The notes under the pieces are model-generated. The model was not told where the DNA came from. It worked only from the letters and a program-made list of their open reading frames with translations, and did no database searches. From contig JAABVY010000158.1 of NCBI GenBank assembly GCA_011777135.1, positions 3,411-20,633 of the forward strand: 17,223 nucleotides of DNA. The letters are read 5' to 3'. Shown piece by piece: positions 7,492 through 15,975 of the stretch. Source of the stretch: Candidatus Zixiibacteriota bacterium (GTDB taxonomy: Bacteria; Zixibacteria; MSB-5A5; JAABVY01). Positions within the stretch are counted from its first letter, which is position 1. Each line of letters begins with the position of its first letter. Both the position numbers and the translations under genes were made by a program.

Positions 7492-8403
7492 TTAAGATTT
7501 TATATACAATTCGCTTGCCTTTTTATGGGCGCAATATGTCATAAGGTATTCAATCTGTCCAGGGGAATATGAATTTTCCTCGAGTCTCTCTGATGGGAAG
7601 AATCCCAGATTATCACCTATTTTTTCTTCAAGAACCGAGATCTCATCCTGGTCCATGTTACCCTCGAAAACAAGCACAGGCATCTCGGTCAATCCAGGCG
7701 CTGAGGATATGGAATTTGCCACATTTTCAGAGATTCTCTCGATCAACTGTATTTCCGGACCTTCTTCTGAGTCCCGTCTTGATTTTCGCTCATGATACCA
7801 TTTCATCTGAAAAGAGCCATTGATATTCCAGAAAACGCACAGGAGGGATTCATCTTCTTTGTATATTATCATCTTGCAGGATGAATCATGAGCAGTCATT
7901 TCTAATATATCCTTCCAGAGCATTTGCGGGAGATATATCCCCGAGAGAAACAGAGACCGTTCTTTCAATATACTGCCGATCCTGGCCAGGTGCCTGTTTC
8001 TGACTGCCAGGGCATTCTTTTCCATTATTCCAGAATCATCCGGCTTATGCCGGGTTATGGACTGTACCTGATAACCGCTCTGGTCCTCAACAAGCGATTG
8101 CCGCATTTCCCAGTGATCCCATCCGTCTATATTCTGGCTCAGGTATTCAAATGCTCTTACCCTGGCCTCAACAGAGAATTCATGCGGCAGAATCAGGTAG
8201 GTTTCCAGCTGGTGGAAGGCCGGGAGTTTCTGCTTCACCAATTCCCGAAGACTCTCAGAAAAAGAGAAGAATAGATCCTTCCAGTCTGCGCGTTCGAATT
8301 CATAGCTGCCGAAGTCCAGGATCTCCGGCCGGATACCATCAAAGCCGCTGTAAAGATACTTGAGGTTAAAAGATTTAAGTTCCAGAATCAGGAAATCCTG
8401 CAA
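7492..8403 (-). CDS. Divergent PilM/GspL-like (actin-fold) protein, function unknown
   Basis: I do not recognise this 303-residue protein outright, but its layout follows PilM and other ASKHA-fold pilus or secretion proteins. The N-terminal strand LILELKSFNLKYLY (5-18) sits where the phosphate-1 loop would be but lacks the usual acidic-glycine signature. There follows YLILPHEFSVEARVRAFEYL (69-88), like the PilM segment LPxxxV followed by a helix. AVRNRHLARIGSILKERSLF (133-152) is like the inter-domain helix where PilM has a call such as 'evLkeaGL'. Then come short strands (177-202) and a late VLVFEGNM (243-250), where actin folds have a glycine-rich turn. No signal peptide or membrane helix is seen. 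The start is a TTG at 8403, since no ATG or GTG is available. GGAG lies 17 bases upstream, next to the comEA stop; a CTG twelve bases earlier is an alternative. Loss of the glycine-rich loops suggests weak or no nucleotide binding. Confidence 0.5.
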   Translation of the reverse strand: MQDFLILELKSFNLKYLYSGFDGIRPEILDFGSYEFERADWKDLFFSFSESLRELVKQKLPAFHQLETYLILPHEFSVEARVRAFEYLSQNIDGWDHWEMRQSLVEDQSGYQVQSITRHKPDDSGIMEKNALAVRNRHLARIGSILKERSLFLSGIYLPQMLWKDILEMTAHDSSCKMIIYKEDESLLCVFWNINGSFQMKWYHERKSRRDSEEGPEIQLIERISENVANSISSAPGLTEMPVLVFEGNMDQDEISVLEEKIGDNLGFFPSERLEENSYSPGQIEYLMTYCAHKKASELYIKS

Positions 8404-8417
8404 TAGCTTGAGCAGAA

Positions 8418-8825
8418 CTACTCCAATGTTAAATAATTTTTGATTTTATCAAAAGTGCGCTGTCCGATGCCCCGTACATCCATCAACTGCTCGAGAGATT
8501 GAAAATAGCCGATATTTTGTCTATATTTGACGATCCTTTCAGCATAAACTGGGCCAATGCCGGACAGAAGTTCAAATGAATCTGCAGGTGCGGAATTTAT
8601 ATTGATTTTCAGGCTTCGGGAGGCAGCGGAAGCTGTCACCGGCTGCATTGATGTCTGTTGGGGAAAATCTGCTTCTCCAACCGTTTCAATTATCAGTTCG
8701 GGAGGTTGATTGCGATTGTGCTTCTGATAGATCATTATCGCTCCGCCAATCAACATGCAGGCCAGCAGGAATAATATGGCCCAGATATCACCATTCGAAA
8801 AAATGTTCTTTCTCTCAGTCATCAT
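8418..8825 (-). CDS. Membrane-anchored helix-hairpin-helix protein, ComEA family
   Basis: ComEA-type proteins bind double-stranded DNA on the outer face of the cytoplasmic membrane during natural transformation. This 135-residue protein has a short basic cytoplasmic start, one membrane helix (about 13-34), and a disordered linker (35-72). A C-terminal double helix-hairpin-helix follows: ININSAPADSFELLSGIGPV (75-94) and LMDVRGIGQRTFDKIKNYL (114-132). ININSA, LSGIG and VRGIG are hallmark turns. The frame is open upstream to a TTG at 8918 inside sprA. I use the ATG at 8825 (or the adjacent one at 8822) because the extension is cysteine-rich and would precede the membrane helix without sense. No Shine-Dalgarno site lies close to either ATG, so the message may be leaderless or weakly translated. 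Short HhH proteins of this type are not always competence factors. Confidence 0.82.
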   Translation of the reverse strand: MMTERKNIFSNGDIWAILFLLACMLIGGAIMIYQKHNRNQPPELIIETVGEADFPQQTSMQPVTASAASRSLKININSAPADSFELLSGIGPVYAERIVKYRQNIGYFQSLEQLMDVRGIGQRTFDKIKNYLTLE

Positions 8826-8896
8826 GAAAAAAGATATAGTGCCGCCATATGATGGGCAACAAAAAATTTTTCCAATACAGGGAGTGGATTCCTTTC
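8826..8896 (-). promoter_or_regulatory. sprA-comEA spacer, possible weak promoter
   Basis: One of only three gaps above 60 bases in the window. Read on the minus strand it contains TTGTTG, 18 bases, then TATATC just before the two ATG codons of the HhH gene. That would be a weak sigma-70-like pair placing the transcription start nearly at the start codon. No terminator hairpin is seen after sprA. The match is poor and may be chance. Confidence 0.2.
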
Positions 8897-11800
8897 TCAG
8901 AACCTGATTTCTACCCAAATACCCAGTTCGCGCACATGGGATTTCTGGTAGCGTGTTTTGTCGTTGCTGTCCTGCCAGCGTGCCTGCAGGCCGCCATTGA
9001 TGTTAGAGGAGAATGAATACGATATACGTGGCATAACGGTGAAATCTGTTCTCTCCGATGTGGTTGTCCATTCACCAGTCTGCACCTGATTATTTTCGGA
9101 CTTTGTATTTTTCTGGGATATGCTCAGGTTGAAAGTCAGGGTCGATTGCAGCTTGCCGAATATCGGGAATTTAATACCCTGGGCGGGCGAGAGCGTGGCG
9201 CGGGCGGAAAACTGCCAGCTGTTCGACGAGGTGCGCACGGCATTGCTTAACTTCGACGTAAAAAATGTATCGACGCCGTTTATTTCCTGATTATTGTCAA
9301 ACTGTTCTCTCAGAGTCGAGGACTTGTCGTATTGGAAGGAGCACTGCAGTTTCTGGAACCATGTGAAATTCAATTTTACCAGCGGTGTATAACTGTCGGT
9401 TGTGCTCCTGTCGGAAAGATACTGGCGCCCGGCTGTTCTGAATGTCTCATCGGTCTTCTGCGAATACTTGGTATCCAGCGAAAGCGTATTGAAGAAAAAC
9501 TTGATAATACCGTATCTCTCCAGATTACTGAGAGTAAATGATAAATCGGGCCATGTCGTCGAGACGCTCTTGTTGGAATTGGCACTGGATTCCCTTTCGT
9601 TGCGGGCATAGCGCGTATTAATTTTGGTCCCAAGTATGAACCTGATCCCGGTTCTGGCAGTATAGCTTTTTGATTCAGTATTGACATCCCTGGCAGTTCT
9701 TGAGATCGCATCGGGATTAATGGTAGCACCCGGGTCGCTGGTAAAGCCGAAAATATATTTCCACTGCGGCCTCTGCTCCAGGCCCCAGATAGAGGACTGC
9801 TTGTCAATCGAGTATGTGCCGTTAATATCGTCGATTCGGTTGGTAAAGAATCTTATGAATTTCAGGAACGGCTTGTGCAGTGAAAAGCCTCCGCCGCTGG
9901 ATGAATCTGATGCGGGTACACTGCCTTTATTACCTCGTCCAAAAAAGGTCTGGGGCGAGAAAGTCGAGCTGATCGAGAATTGATTCCCGGCATTGACATT
10001 ACGTGTACCCAGTTCATTCCTGGCCGGGTCAGCGTTTTCGCGATAGGTTGCCCTGTACGAGAATTTGTGTGTCAACCACTTGAAGAGCGAGGGACCGTAT
10101 TCCATGCGCAGTGATTGAGTATTGTCCAGTTCGATTCCCAGCTTAAACTTCTTGGGGTTGAATGAGATATTTATGTCGTCTGCATTTCTGATATCCCTGG
10201 TCGTACGCAAATTGTAATCGGCGCTCAATGATCTGAGGATGTTCCAGCTCAGGTCGAGAGTCCCGTCAAGTGTCCGGTTATATGTTTCTGATTTATAATT
10301 CTGATTATTGATACTTTTCGAGTAATTCTTCTTGACCGTACCGGAAAGATTGAACCTGCTCGGTAGAAGGCCGAGCTGAGTGTCCTTGAGCGACTGCGGT
10401 ATAAGGGGAATGGGCCTTAACCAGAAGAGGATTGGAATATTCAGGGAGGCCTTGGGAGTCATATCGTATGTCGCCCTGGCCTGATACGATTCTGAATGCG
10501 AAAATGGCACGGTAGGAGACTTGCTGTCCGATTCGCTATATGAATATGAGGTGTTCAGGCGGTTCAAGAGAAGCCCAAAGAGCAGATTGCCGCCCTGCTT
10601 CCTGAATGACTGCGAAATCGAAAACCGCGTATTGGTCGACCGGGTTGTTTGTGCCTCTTCCTGCTCTGGGGGAACGATAATATCTGATCCCGGCTTCAAC
10701 CTTGGAACAGAAGTTCTTTCGCTCACACTGTATGTGAAAGGCAGGGAGGCTCCCCAGCTGGGAGGGAGGATCTTGTGGATGTTGACCTTGGCGGAATAAC
10801 TGTAACTGGTCTCGGAGCTTCCGGAGCCGAGATTGGAACTGCTCGAGGCGGTCAGATTCCGGAAAAACTCGTCCTGTTTCCTGTAGTTGAATGTATAGGA
10901 TGCGAAATCGGAAAGCCCGCCTGAAACGGAGAGCCTCATGGCTGTACCGGGATCGTTGCGTACATCTGAAACCCGCAATTCATCGACCCATATCTCTCCC
11001 GATACAGGCTCGTAATTGACTGTATCGGTATTTGTGACCGCCAGACCAAAGTATAAGACAGAAGTCAGCGATGGGCTCCCTTTAACCGCATATTTGCCGA
11101 CCTTCAATTCAGTGATACTGGGATCTTCTGCCTTCAACCTGTTAAGTGAATCCTTAACCAGGGTTACCTCGCTGAAATCCATCACAACTTCGTTGGAATC
11201 ACTCCATCCCGGATAAATATTGGTCTGATATTGGTAATAGTTTTCAGCATTGTTGCCCAGTCGGAAGATGAAATGAATTGGTGATGGTCCCGCGGGAAGG
11301 GAATCCGGACCATGCACATACATCCTGATTTTCTTGTAGCCTGCATAATCCTCCGCCCGGAAGAGTTCGCGTGCAGCAATAGCAGTATCAGGCACCATGA
11401 CAAAAGTGTCAATTACAGTAGAATCCACTGTGATCTGTGTATCGACAGGGTAGAACTGCAGATTGCTGAAGCGCAGCAGCAGCGACTGCTCTTTCTCGTA
11501 TGTTTCCGTGGTGCGATCGTAATATCCGGTCACGCCCGGGGGAGGGGTGTAATCGAGATTCTCCTCGGTATTGATAGCGGATACGTTAAATTCCGGGAAA
11601 AATGCGGCAGCGGTTCGATCGATATTCATCGGCCGAATTGAATCTTCTTCCCAACGTGTCGACACCAGGTTGATATCCGCTATTTCAACCACCACAGTGG
11701 AGTCGAAACCGGTCAGCCAGACCCTGCTGTAAGCGATCCTGCCCCAGTCGGGATTATTGATCGCTTCATAGTTCAATGAATCCCGAAGAGGAATCTGGTA

Positions 11801-14800
11801 GGTTATCCAGTTATTAAGATTCGAGCCGTCCACCCGATATTTATTGTCCGCGAGATCGATTTCAAGCCGGAAGAATTTTTCCACTGTGTTCAGAGAACCC
11901 TTGCCGTCAAGATCTTCTGTGTCCGGTCGTGCGCCGCTGGCATCAAAACGGTTCCCTTCGGTGCCGTTGATATTCGAGTAATCGTTTTTATTTTCATATG
12001 AATAGTTATCTCCCGACGGATCAGGATTCGTTGTTGAATCATAGCATGCTTCAGCCGTGTCCGCCAGACCATCAAGACCCACATCTTCGTCCTGCTCAAG
12101 GATGCCGTTCAAGTTCTTATCTTCTGTATCAAGGATCCCGTCACCATCTATGTCTTCAGAAACATCTCCCAGGTCGATATATATTTTTCCATTGTCGGGG
12201 ATTCTTCCGTTATTGATCTTCATTCTTATTTCGAGCAATTGCGCACGGGTTTGATCCTGGCTGCCGGTCGAATAGGCGCGCATAATGCCGGCCCAGCTCT
12301 CGGCCGGAGTAACTGCGATCGAATCCGGATTACATTCATCCTCTGAATTTGGATCGGGAATGGATTCGAGCGGGTCAAAAATAAGACTGATTGTCGTTTT
12401 TCTATCATTCCCGCGCACATCGCGATTATAAATATCCGTTACTGAATAGGGGTCATAAGGATTGAACCAGATCATCTTCCCTCTCAACTCAGGATCAACC
12501 AGATCCGGCGCGGAGGATTTGGTGTACTGGTAACGTGTAATTCCCAATGAGAATGTCTCCTTGGCGCTCTCGAAGTCGTCGACAAATGCCTCGCCGGCGG
12601 TGTTTGGATTCGGCCGGGACTGAGCAATCTCGCCCGAAAAGGCGATACGCGAATCAGCCGTGGCTTCAACCAGGGGCAGTGCATCGGTAAGCGAGGTCAA
12701 AAACGGCAGGTCGGTCGAATAGGCAAAGTCGGCATCCCAGACCAGAGATTTGGAGGTTTCCTGCCCGACACGCGGCTTGCGGTCGGTCGATTTCTCACCT
12801 TTATACAGGACAGTTGATCCGATCTTGAAATTCGGATTGAACTCATATTCACCACGAACTCCGAAGAGGTTTTTCTTCTCGGAAGTGATAAATGGCTCAT
12901 ATTCAAAGTCAATCTGCAGATCGGCGTTTGGATCGGAGACAGCATCGGTTAAAAATGTTATCCTCCCGATTTCATAGTAAATCTTGTAATCCCGGTCCTT
13001 TTTCAGCTCCTCACCGTTGAGGATCACTCTTTCGGAGTTTTCAATAATATTGACCCGGCCAAGATAATATTCGGTCTGGCGCTGCGAGGTCTCGAACTGG
13101 ATATAATACTTCGTATATTGTGATGGGTTGCCGGTTATTGTGCTGCGCCTGGTATTGTATATCTGGGGTACCTTCACATTCAATGTCGCCCCATTCGGAG
13201 CATAGGATACATTGGAGGCGAAAGGATTAGGCTCAGGAAATATCAGATAACCCCGATCCCTCAGCAGGATATTGCTGTTTTTAGAATCGATTATGCCATC
13301 AGGATTATCCGCCCCGGTAACATCCCTCTGGTCAAGACCCATGATTTGGATGTAAGGCGTGCCATCCTGATGTGAAAGGTTTTTATCGGGCTGGGTTTCG
13401 GTTCCCGGTTCACCCAGATAGATCTGGACATCGATTCCTTCCGGATCGATGTCCCTGGCGCCCAGACTGTAGACATTACGCCATTCATTGCGCCAGGTCT
13501 GGTATGTGCTGTCTGCTACATGCTCTTCCAAAGCGATCAGTTTCAATGAAAGCGTATCTCCAAGCCGATTACCAATCTCTACTACCTCTCCGGAAGTCAA
13601 ACGGACACGGAACCATCCGGCGATCAGACGAGTGCGGTCATAGGTAAACATCTCGAGATACAGTGACTTGTTGTAAACGTAATAGTCGTCGTAATCGAGA
13701 CGTTTTACCGTGGTAGTCCGGTCTTCCTGCGGATACTGGCCAAAACTCTCCGGCTCAACGGCAACATTGGCATAGTTCCACTGCTCGTTTATTTCAGTAT
13801 TGGCGCCGCTCTGGATATTGTGATATGTATATATTTCCGATTCAATGATCGTGTCGACATTGTCCTCCGGGAAGAAGAGCCAGAAGAATGTGCGCTCCAG
13901 ATAGTCATAGTCGCGCTTGTAATTGGTTGATTTGGCGGCTCCAGCCTCGAAGCTGGAACTTTCGGTCGAACCTTTTTCCTGCGAGACGATTGCGGTCAGG
14001 TCAAGAGCTCCGACTTTGGCCGTGGCCTTTATGCCGAACAACCCTTGCACTCTCTGGGAGTAACCCACAAACTGGGTATTGGGAAGCGACAGATTTGTGT
14101 TACCCGCCTCTATCGATTGGATTATCTCATCTTCAGTGCCTTTATATCTAATCCTTATAGTATTCGCAAGATCTGTCTTCCTTTCCGAATTCTGGTCCAC
14201 CTCGACCGATATCTTTGTACCGATTGTACCCTTGATGCTGTAGCGCGAAACCTGCTCCATATCCAGGGATGGAAATTTATTTACTCGGTTCAGGGCATCC
14301 GATTCCTTGTCAGTCCATTGACTTCGTCCGGAGAAAGATATCTTCTGGTAACCGGTAACATCAAGCCCGGCAGTTCCTTCACCGGCGATTGCCTTGATAA
14401 CACCGCCCACTTGATCTCCCAGGTCCACCTTGACATTCAACAGCCCGGCGGCCTTATCCCTTTCAGCTTTCTTGGTACTTTGATAAAGATTCTGACGCCA
14501 GTAATTGGCCACTTCGGCGCTGCCATAGACCCTGGCATTCTCAAGATAATCAGCATATCGATCTGTCTCGATCTTATGCTGGTTAACAGTACGGGAGTAG
14601 TATAGATTTCTGGTCTTCTTGTCCCAGCTGGCAGTGACATTATACTGCGTTCTTCTGTTATTCAGGAGTCCGGGCCCTTCACCGGCAAATGATAATCCCG
14701 GCTCCTGCGGTTTTTGGGGGAAGGGTGTAATATACGGAGTTTCGTAGTTCAGCGGCATCCTCAGCCGGCTGAAACTCTTTTCGGACGATTCTTCTTCGGT

Positions 14801-14899
14801 TTCCTCATTACCCTGCGCCACCAGAGCGGGGCTCAATCCCAGCAGAATAACAAGAATGCCGATCAGGCTAATGATTTGGAATCTATTCCTTAAATTCAC
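8897..14899 (-). CDS. sprA: SprA/Sov family outer-membrane translocon of type IX secretion
   Basis: SprA is the giant outer-membrane barrel through which type IX secretion substrates leave the periplasm; in Flavobacterium it is also needed for gliding. This copy has 2000 residues against roughly 2400 in Bacteroidota. A signal peptide is clear, with hydrophobic residues 9-27 and likely cleavage after ALVA (28). Family features include GEAFVDDFESAKETFSLG (near 770-785), an acidic calcium-loop-like stretch (about 909-987), PDWGRIAYSRVWLTGF, and a long C-terminal half of alternating strands. The protein ends ELGIWVEIRF, with a terminal aromatic as in outer-membrane barrels. The start is GTG (14899) with AAGG seven bases upstream; an in-frame stop four codons earlier excludes a longer form. 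No other type IX gene is in the window. Family assignment is strong; transport activity is inferred from it. Confidence 0.9.
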   Translation of the reverse strand: MNLRNRFQIISLIGILVILLGLSPALVAQGNEETEEESSEKSFSRLRMPLNYETPYITPFPQKPQEPGLSFAGEGPGLLNNRRTQYNVTASWDKKTRNLYYSRTVNQHKIETDRYADYLENARVYGSAEVANYWRQNLYQSTKKAERDKAAGLLNVKVDLGDQVGGVIKAIAGEGTAGLDVTGYQKISFSGRSQWTDKESDALNRVNKFPSLDMEQVSRYSIKGTIGTKISVEVDQNSERKTDLANTIRIRYKGTEDEIIQSIEAGNTNLSLPNTQFVGYSQRVQGLFGIKATAKVGALDLTAIVSQEKGSTESSSFEAGAAKSTNYKRDYDYLERTFFWLFFPEDNVDTIIESEIYTYHNIQSGANTEINEQWNYANVAVEPESFGQYPQEDRTTTVKRLDYDDYYVYNKSLYLEMFTYDRTRLIAGWFRVRLTSGEVVEIGNRLGDTLSLKLIALEEHVADSTYQTWRNEWRNVYSLGARDIDPEGIDVQIYLGEPGTETQPDKNLSHQDGTPYIQIMGLDQRDVTGADNPDGIIDSKNSNILLRDRGYLIFPEPNPFASNVSYAPNGATLNVKVPQIYNTRRSTITGNPSQYTKYYIQFETSQRQTEYYLGRVNIIENSERVILNGEELKKDRDYKIYYEIGRITFLTDAVSDPNADLQIDFEYEPFITSEKKNLFGVRGEYEFNPNFKIGSTVLYKGEKSTDRKPRVGQETSKSLVWDADFAYSTDLPFLTSLTDALPLVEATADSRIAFSGEIAQSRPNPNTAGEAFVDDFESAKETFSLGITRYQYTKSSAPDLVDPELRGKMIWFNPYDPYSVTDIYNRDVRGNDRKTTISLIFDPLESIPDPNSEDECNPDSIAVTPAESWAGIMRAYSTGSQDQTRAQLLEIRMKINNGRIPDNGKIYIDLGDVSEDIDGDGILDTEDKNLNGILEQDEDVGLDGLADTAEACYDSTTNPDPSGDNYSYENKNDYSNINGTEGNRFDASGARPDTEDLDGKGSLNTVEKFFRLEIDLADNKYRVDGSNLNNWITYQIPLRDSLNYEAINNPDWGRIAYSRVWLTGFDSTVVVEIADINLVSTRWEEDSIRPMNIDRTAAAFFPEFNVSAINTEENLDYTPPPGVTGYYDRTTETYEKEQSLLLRFSNLQFYPVDTQITVDSTVIDTFVMVPDTAIAARELFRAEDYAGYKKIRMYVHGPDSLPAGPSPIHFIFRLGNNAENYYQYQTNIYPGWSDSNEVVMDFSEVTLVKDSLNRLKAEDPSITELKVGKYAVKGSPSLTSVLYFGLAVTNTDTVNYEPVSGEIWVDELRVSDVRNDPGTAMRLSVSGGLSDFASYTFNYRKQDEFFRNLTASSSSNLGSGSSETSYSYSAKVNIHKILPPSWGASLPFTYSVSERTSVPRLKPGSDIIVPPEQEEAQTTRSTNTRFSISQSFRKQGGNLLFGLLLNRLNTSYSYSESDSKSPTVPFSHSESYQARATYDMTPKASLNIPILFWLRPIPLIPQSLKDTQLGLLPSRFNLSGTVKKNYSKSINNQNYKSETYNRTLDGTLDLSWNILRSLSADYNLRTTRDIRNADDINISFNPKKFKLGIELDNTQSLRMEYGPSLFKWLTHKFSYRATYRENADPARNELGTRNVNAGNQFSISSTFSPQTFFGRGNKGSVPASDSSSGGGFSLHKPFLKFIRFFTNRIDDINGTYSIDKQSSIWGLEQRPQWKYIFGFTSDPGATINPDAISRTARDVNTESKSYTARTGIRFILGTKINTRYARNERESSANSNKSVSTTWPDLSFTLSNLERYGIIKFFFNTLSLDTKYSQKTDETFRTAGRQYLSDRSTTDSYTPLVKLNFTWFQKLQCSFQYDKSSTLREQFDNNQEINGVDTFFTSKLSNAVRTSSNSWQFSARATLSPAQGIKFPIFGKLQSTLTFNLSISQKNTKSENNQVQTGEWTTTSERTDFTVMPRISYSFSSNINGGLQARWQDSNDKTRYQKSHVRELGIWVEIRF

Positions 14900-14962
14900 A
14901 AACAGACCTTATATTTAAATTCCTTGACCGGTATTAATACGCTATAAGACTCTCCTTTGTGA
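14900..14962 (-). promoter_or_regulatory. murB-sprA spacer with orphan Shine-Dalgarno and palindrome
   Basis: On the minus strand the spacer carries AAAGGAGAG directly after the murB stop with no ATG, GTG or TTG at a usable distance. The perfect palindrome GTATTAATAC (14931-14940) follows, abutting ACCGGT, and then the real sprA site AAGG (14907-14910). The palindrome could be a protein-binding site controlling sprA, but at ten bases and AT-rich it may be chance. No terminator is seen. Confidence 0.25.
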
Positions 14963-15907
14963 TTAATCGCCCAAAAAAGTTATTTCTTCTTCCAGATTAT
15001 ATCCGTACTCGTCTTTAACTTTCTTCTTCAAAGCCTCAGCCAGTTTACGTACATCCTCGGCCCGGGCCTTTCCAGAAGCATTTATCAAGATGTTCGCATG
15101 TTTTTCGAACACTCCCGCACCACCAATGTGCATTCCCTTTGCTCCTACTTTTTCGAGTAAAAATCCGGCCGCCAGCTTCCCGTACGGCTCGTCTGCTTTT
15201 TCAATATTTTTAAAAAAGCAACCTGCCGAGCAATCCTTCCGTGGATGTCTCTGGTTGCGCAATTCGAGAATCTCATCCTGTTTTTTCAGCAATACTACAG
15301 GCTTCTCGGACACATATCTAAAACGTGCCCGCAGCACTATTTCATTGGTTTTTTTCAATATACTATTTCTATACGAAAAGGCAAAGTATTTATTGGCTTC
15401 CCAGCGCGGTTCCCCGCCCGGCTTCAGTATTTCCGCTTCAATCAGAATATCGGCCACCGAGGTGCCGAATGCTCCGGCATTTCCATGAACTGCTCCGCCC
15501 ACCTGGCCCTTGATACCGGCCATGCCGACCAATCCCCCCAAACCGTTGCGGCAGCTGTAATCTACCAGCTCCTCCCAGTCATACCCGGCTTCGGCTTCGA
15601 TATATTCATTTGTGACCTCAATACCGGTGTTGGCTATATGTATTATCAGACCGGGGTAACCATTATCGGAAATGAGCAGATTTGATCCTCCGCCGACTAT
15701 AAAGAATCTCAGGTTATTATCATAAGCCATATTGACGGCATCGATAATATCATCGCGAGCTTCGCACTTTATAAACATCCGTGCGGGTCCGCCAATTTTG
15801 AAAGTAGTATAATCGGCAAGTATATGATTTTCGCGAAAATTCTCTCCGAAACGCTTCTTGAAAATCGCAATAATATTATTGATTTCGGCTGCCTGTAAAT
15901 TTTGCAT
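14963..15907 (-). CDS. murB: UDP-N-acetylenolpyruvoylglucosamine reductase
   Basis: FAD enzyme that reduces UDP-GlcNAc-enolpyruvate to UDP-MurNAc with NADPH in cytoplasmic peptidoglycan precursor synthesis. The 314 residues fit the short type II MurB class. Visible are NHILADYTTFKIGGPA (27-42), the FAD-binding VGGGSNLLISD (71-81), GLVGMAGIKGQVGGAVHGNA (125-144), YRNS with Arg180, and the active-site loop DCSAGCFFKN (225-234). The C-terminal LEEEITFLG carries the catalytic glutamate. The position usually held by the proton-donating serine is Cys230. The ATG at 15907 is preceded only by a weak GGGAA. It follows an AT-rich 68-base gap, so it may have its own promoter, and sprA lies downstream. 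It is not grouped with murC, ddl or ftsQ as in a classic dcw cluster. Confidence 0.96.
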   Translation of the reverse strand: MQNLQAAEINNIIAIFKKRFGENFRENHILADYTTFKIGGPARMFIKCEARDDIIDAVNMAYDNNLRFFIVGGGSNLLISDNGYPGLIIHIANTGIEVTNEYIEAEAGYDWEELVDYSCRNGLGGLVGMAGIKGQVGGAVHGNAGAFGTSVADILIEAEILKPGGEPRWEANKYFAFSYRNSILKKTNEIVLRARFRYVSEKPVVLLKKQDEILELRNQRHPRKDCSAGCFFKNIEKADEPYGKLAAGFLLEKVGAKGMHIGGAGVFEKHANILINASGKARAEDVRKLAEALKKKVKDEYGYNLEEEITFLGD

Positions 15908-15975
15908 GGGATTCCCGATTAAAAGTACAATTATCCAATTAATTTATACAAAAAAATACTTGAAAGTTCTGGAAT
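15908..15975 (-). promoter_or_regulatory. AT-rich spacer upstream of murB, candidate promoter region
   Basis: This 68-base gap is only about one quarter G+C, far below the flanking genes. Read on the minus strand it has a run of seven T, then TATAAA and GATAAT boxes. Either could serve as a -10 element, but no convincing -35 pairs with them. It is the most promoter-like gap in the window. Position and composition are the only evidence. Confidence 0.3.

Noticed and set aside
8826..8918. N-terminal extension of the HhH protein to a TTG inside sprA
   Set aside because: The extra residues are cysteine-rich, unlike a signal or membrane anchor, and precede a complete ComEA-like start.
14045..14605. 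Plus-strand open frame (186 codons) opposite the start of sprA
   Set aside because: Antisense to the signal-peptide-proximal part of sprA; no motif and no conserved context.
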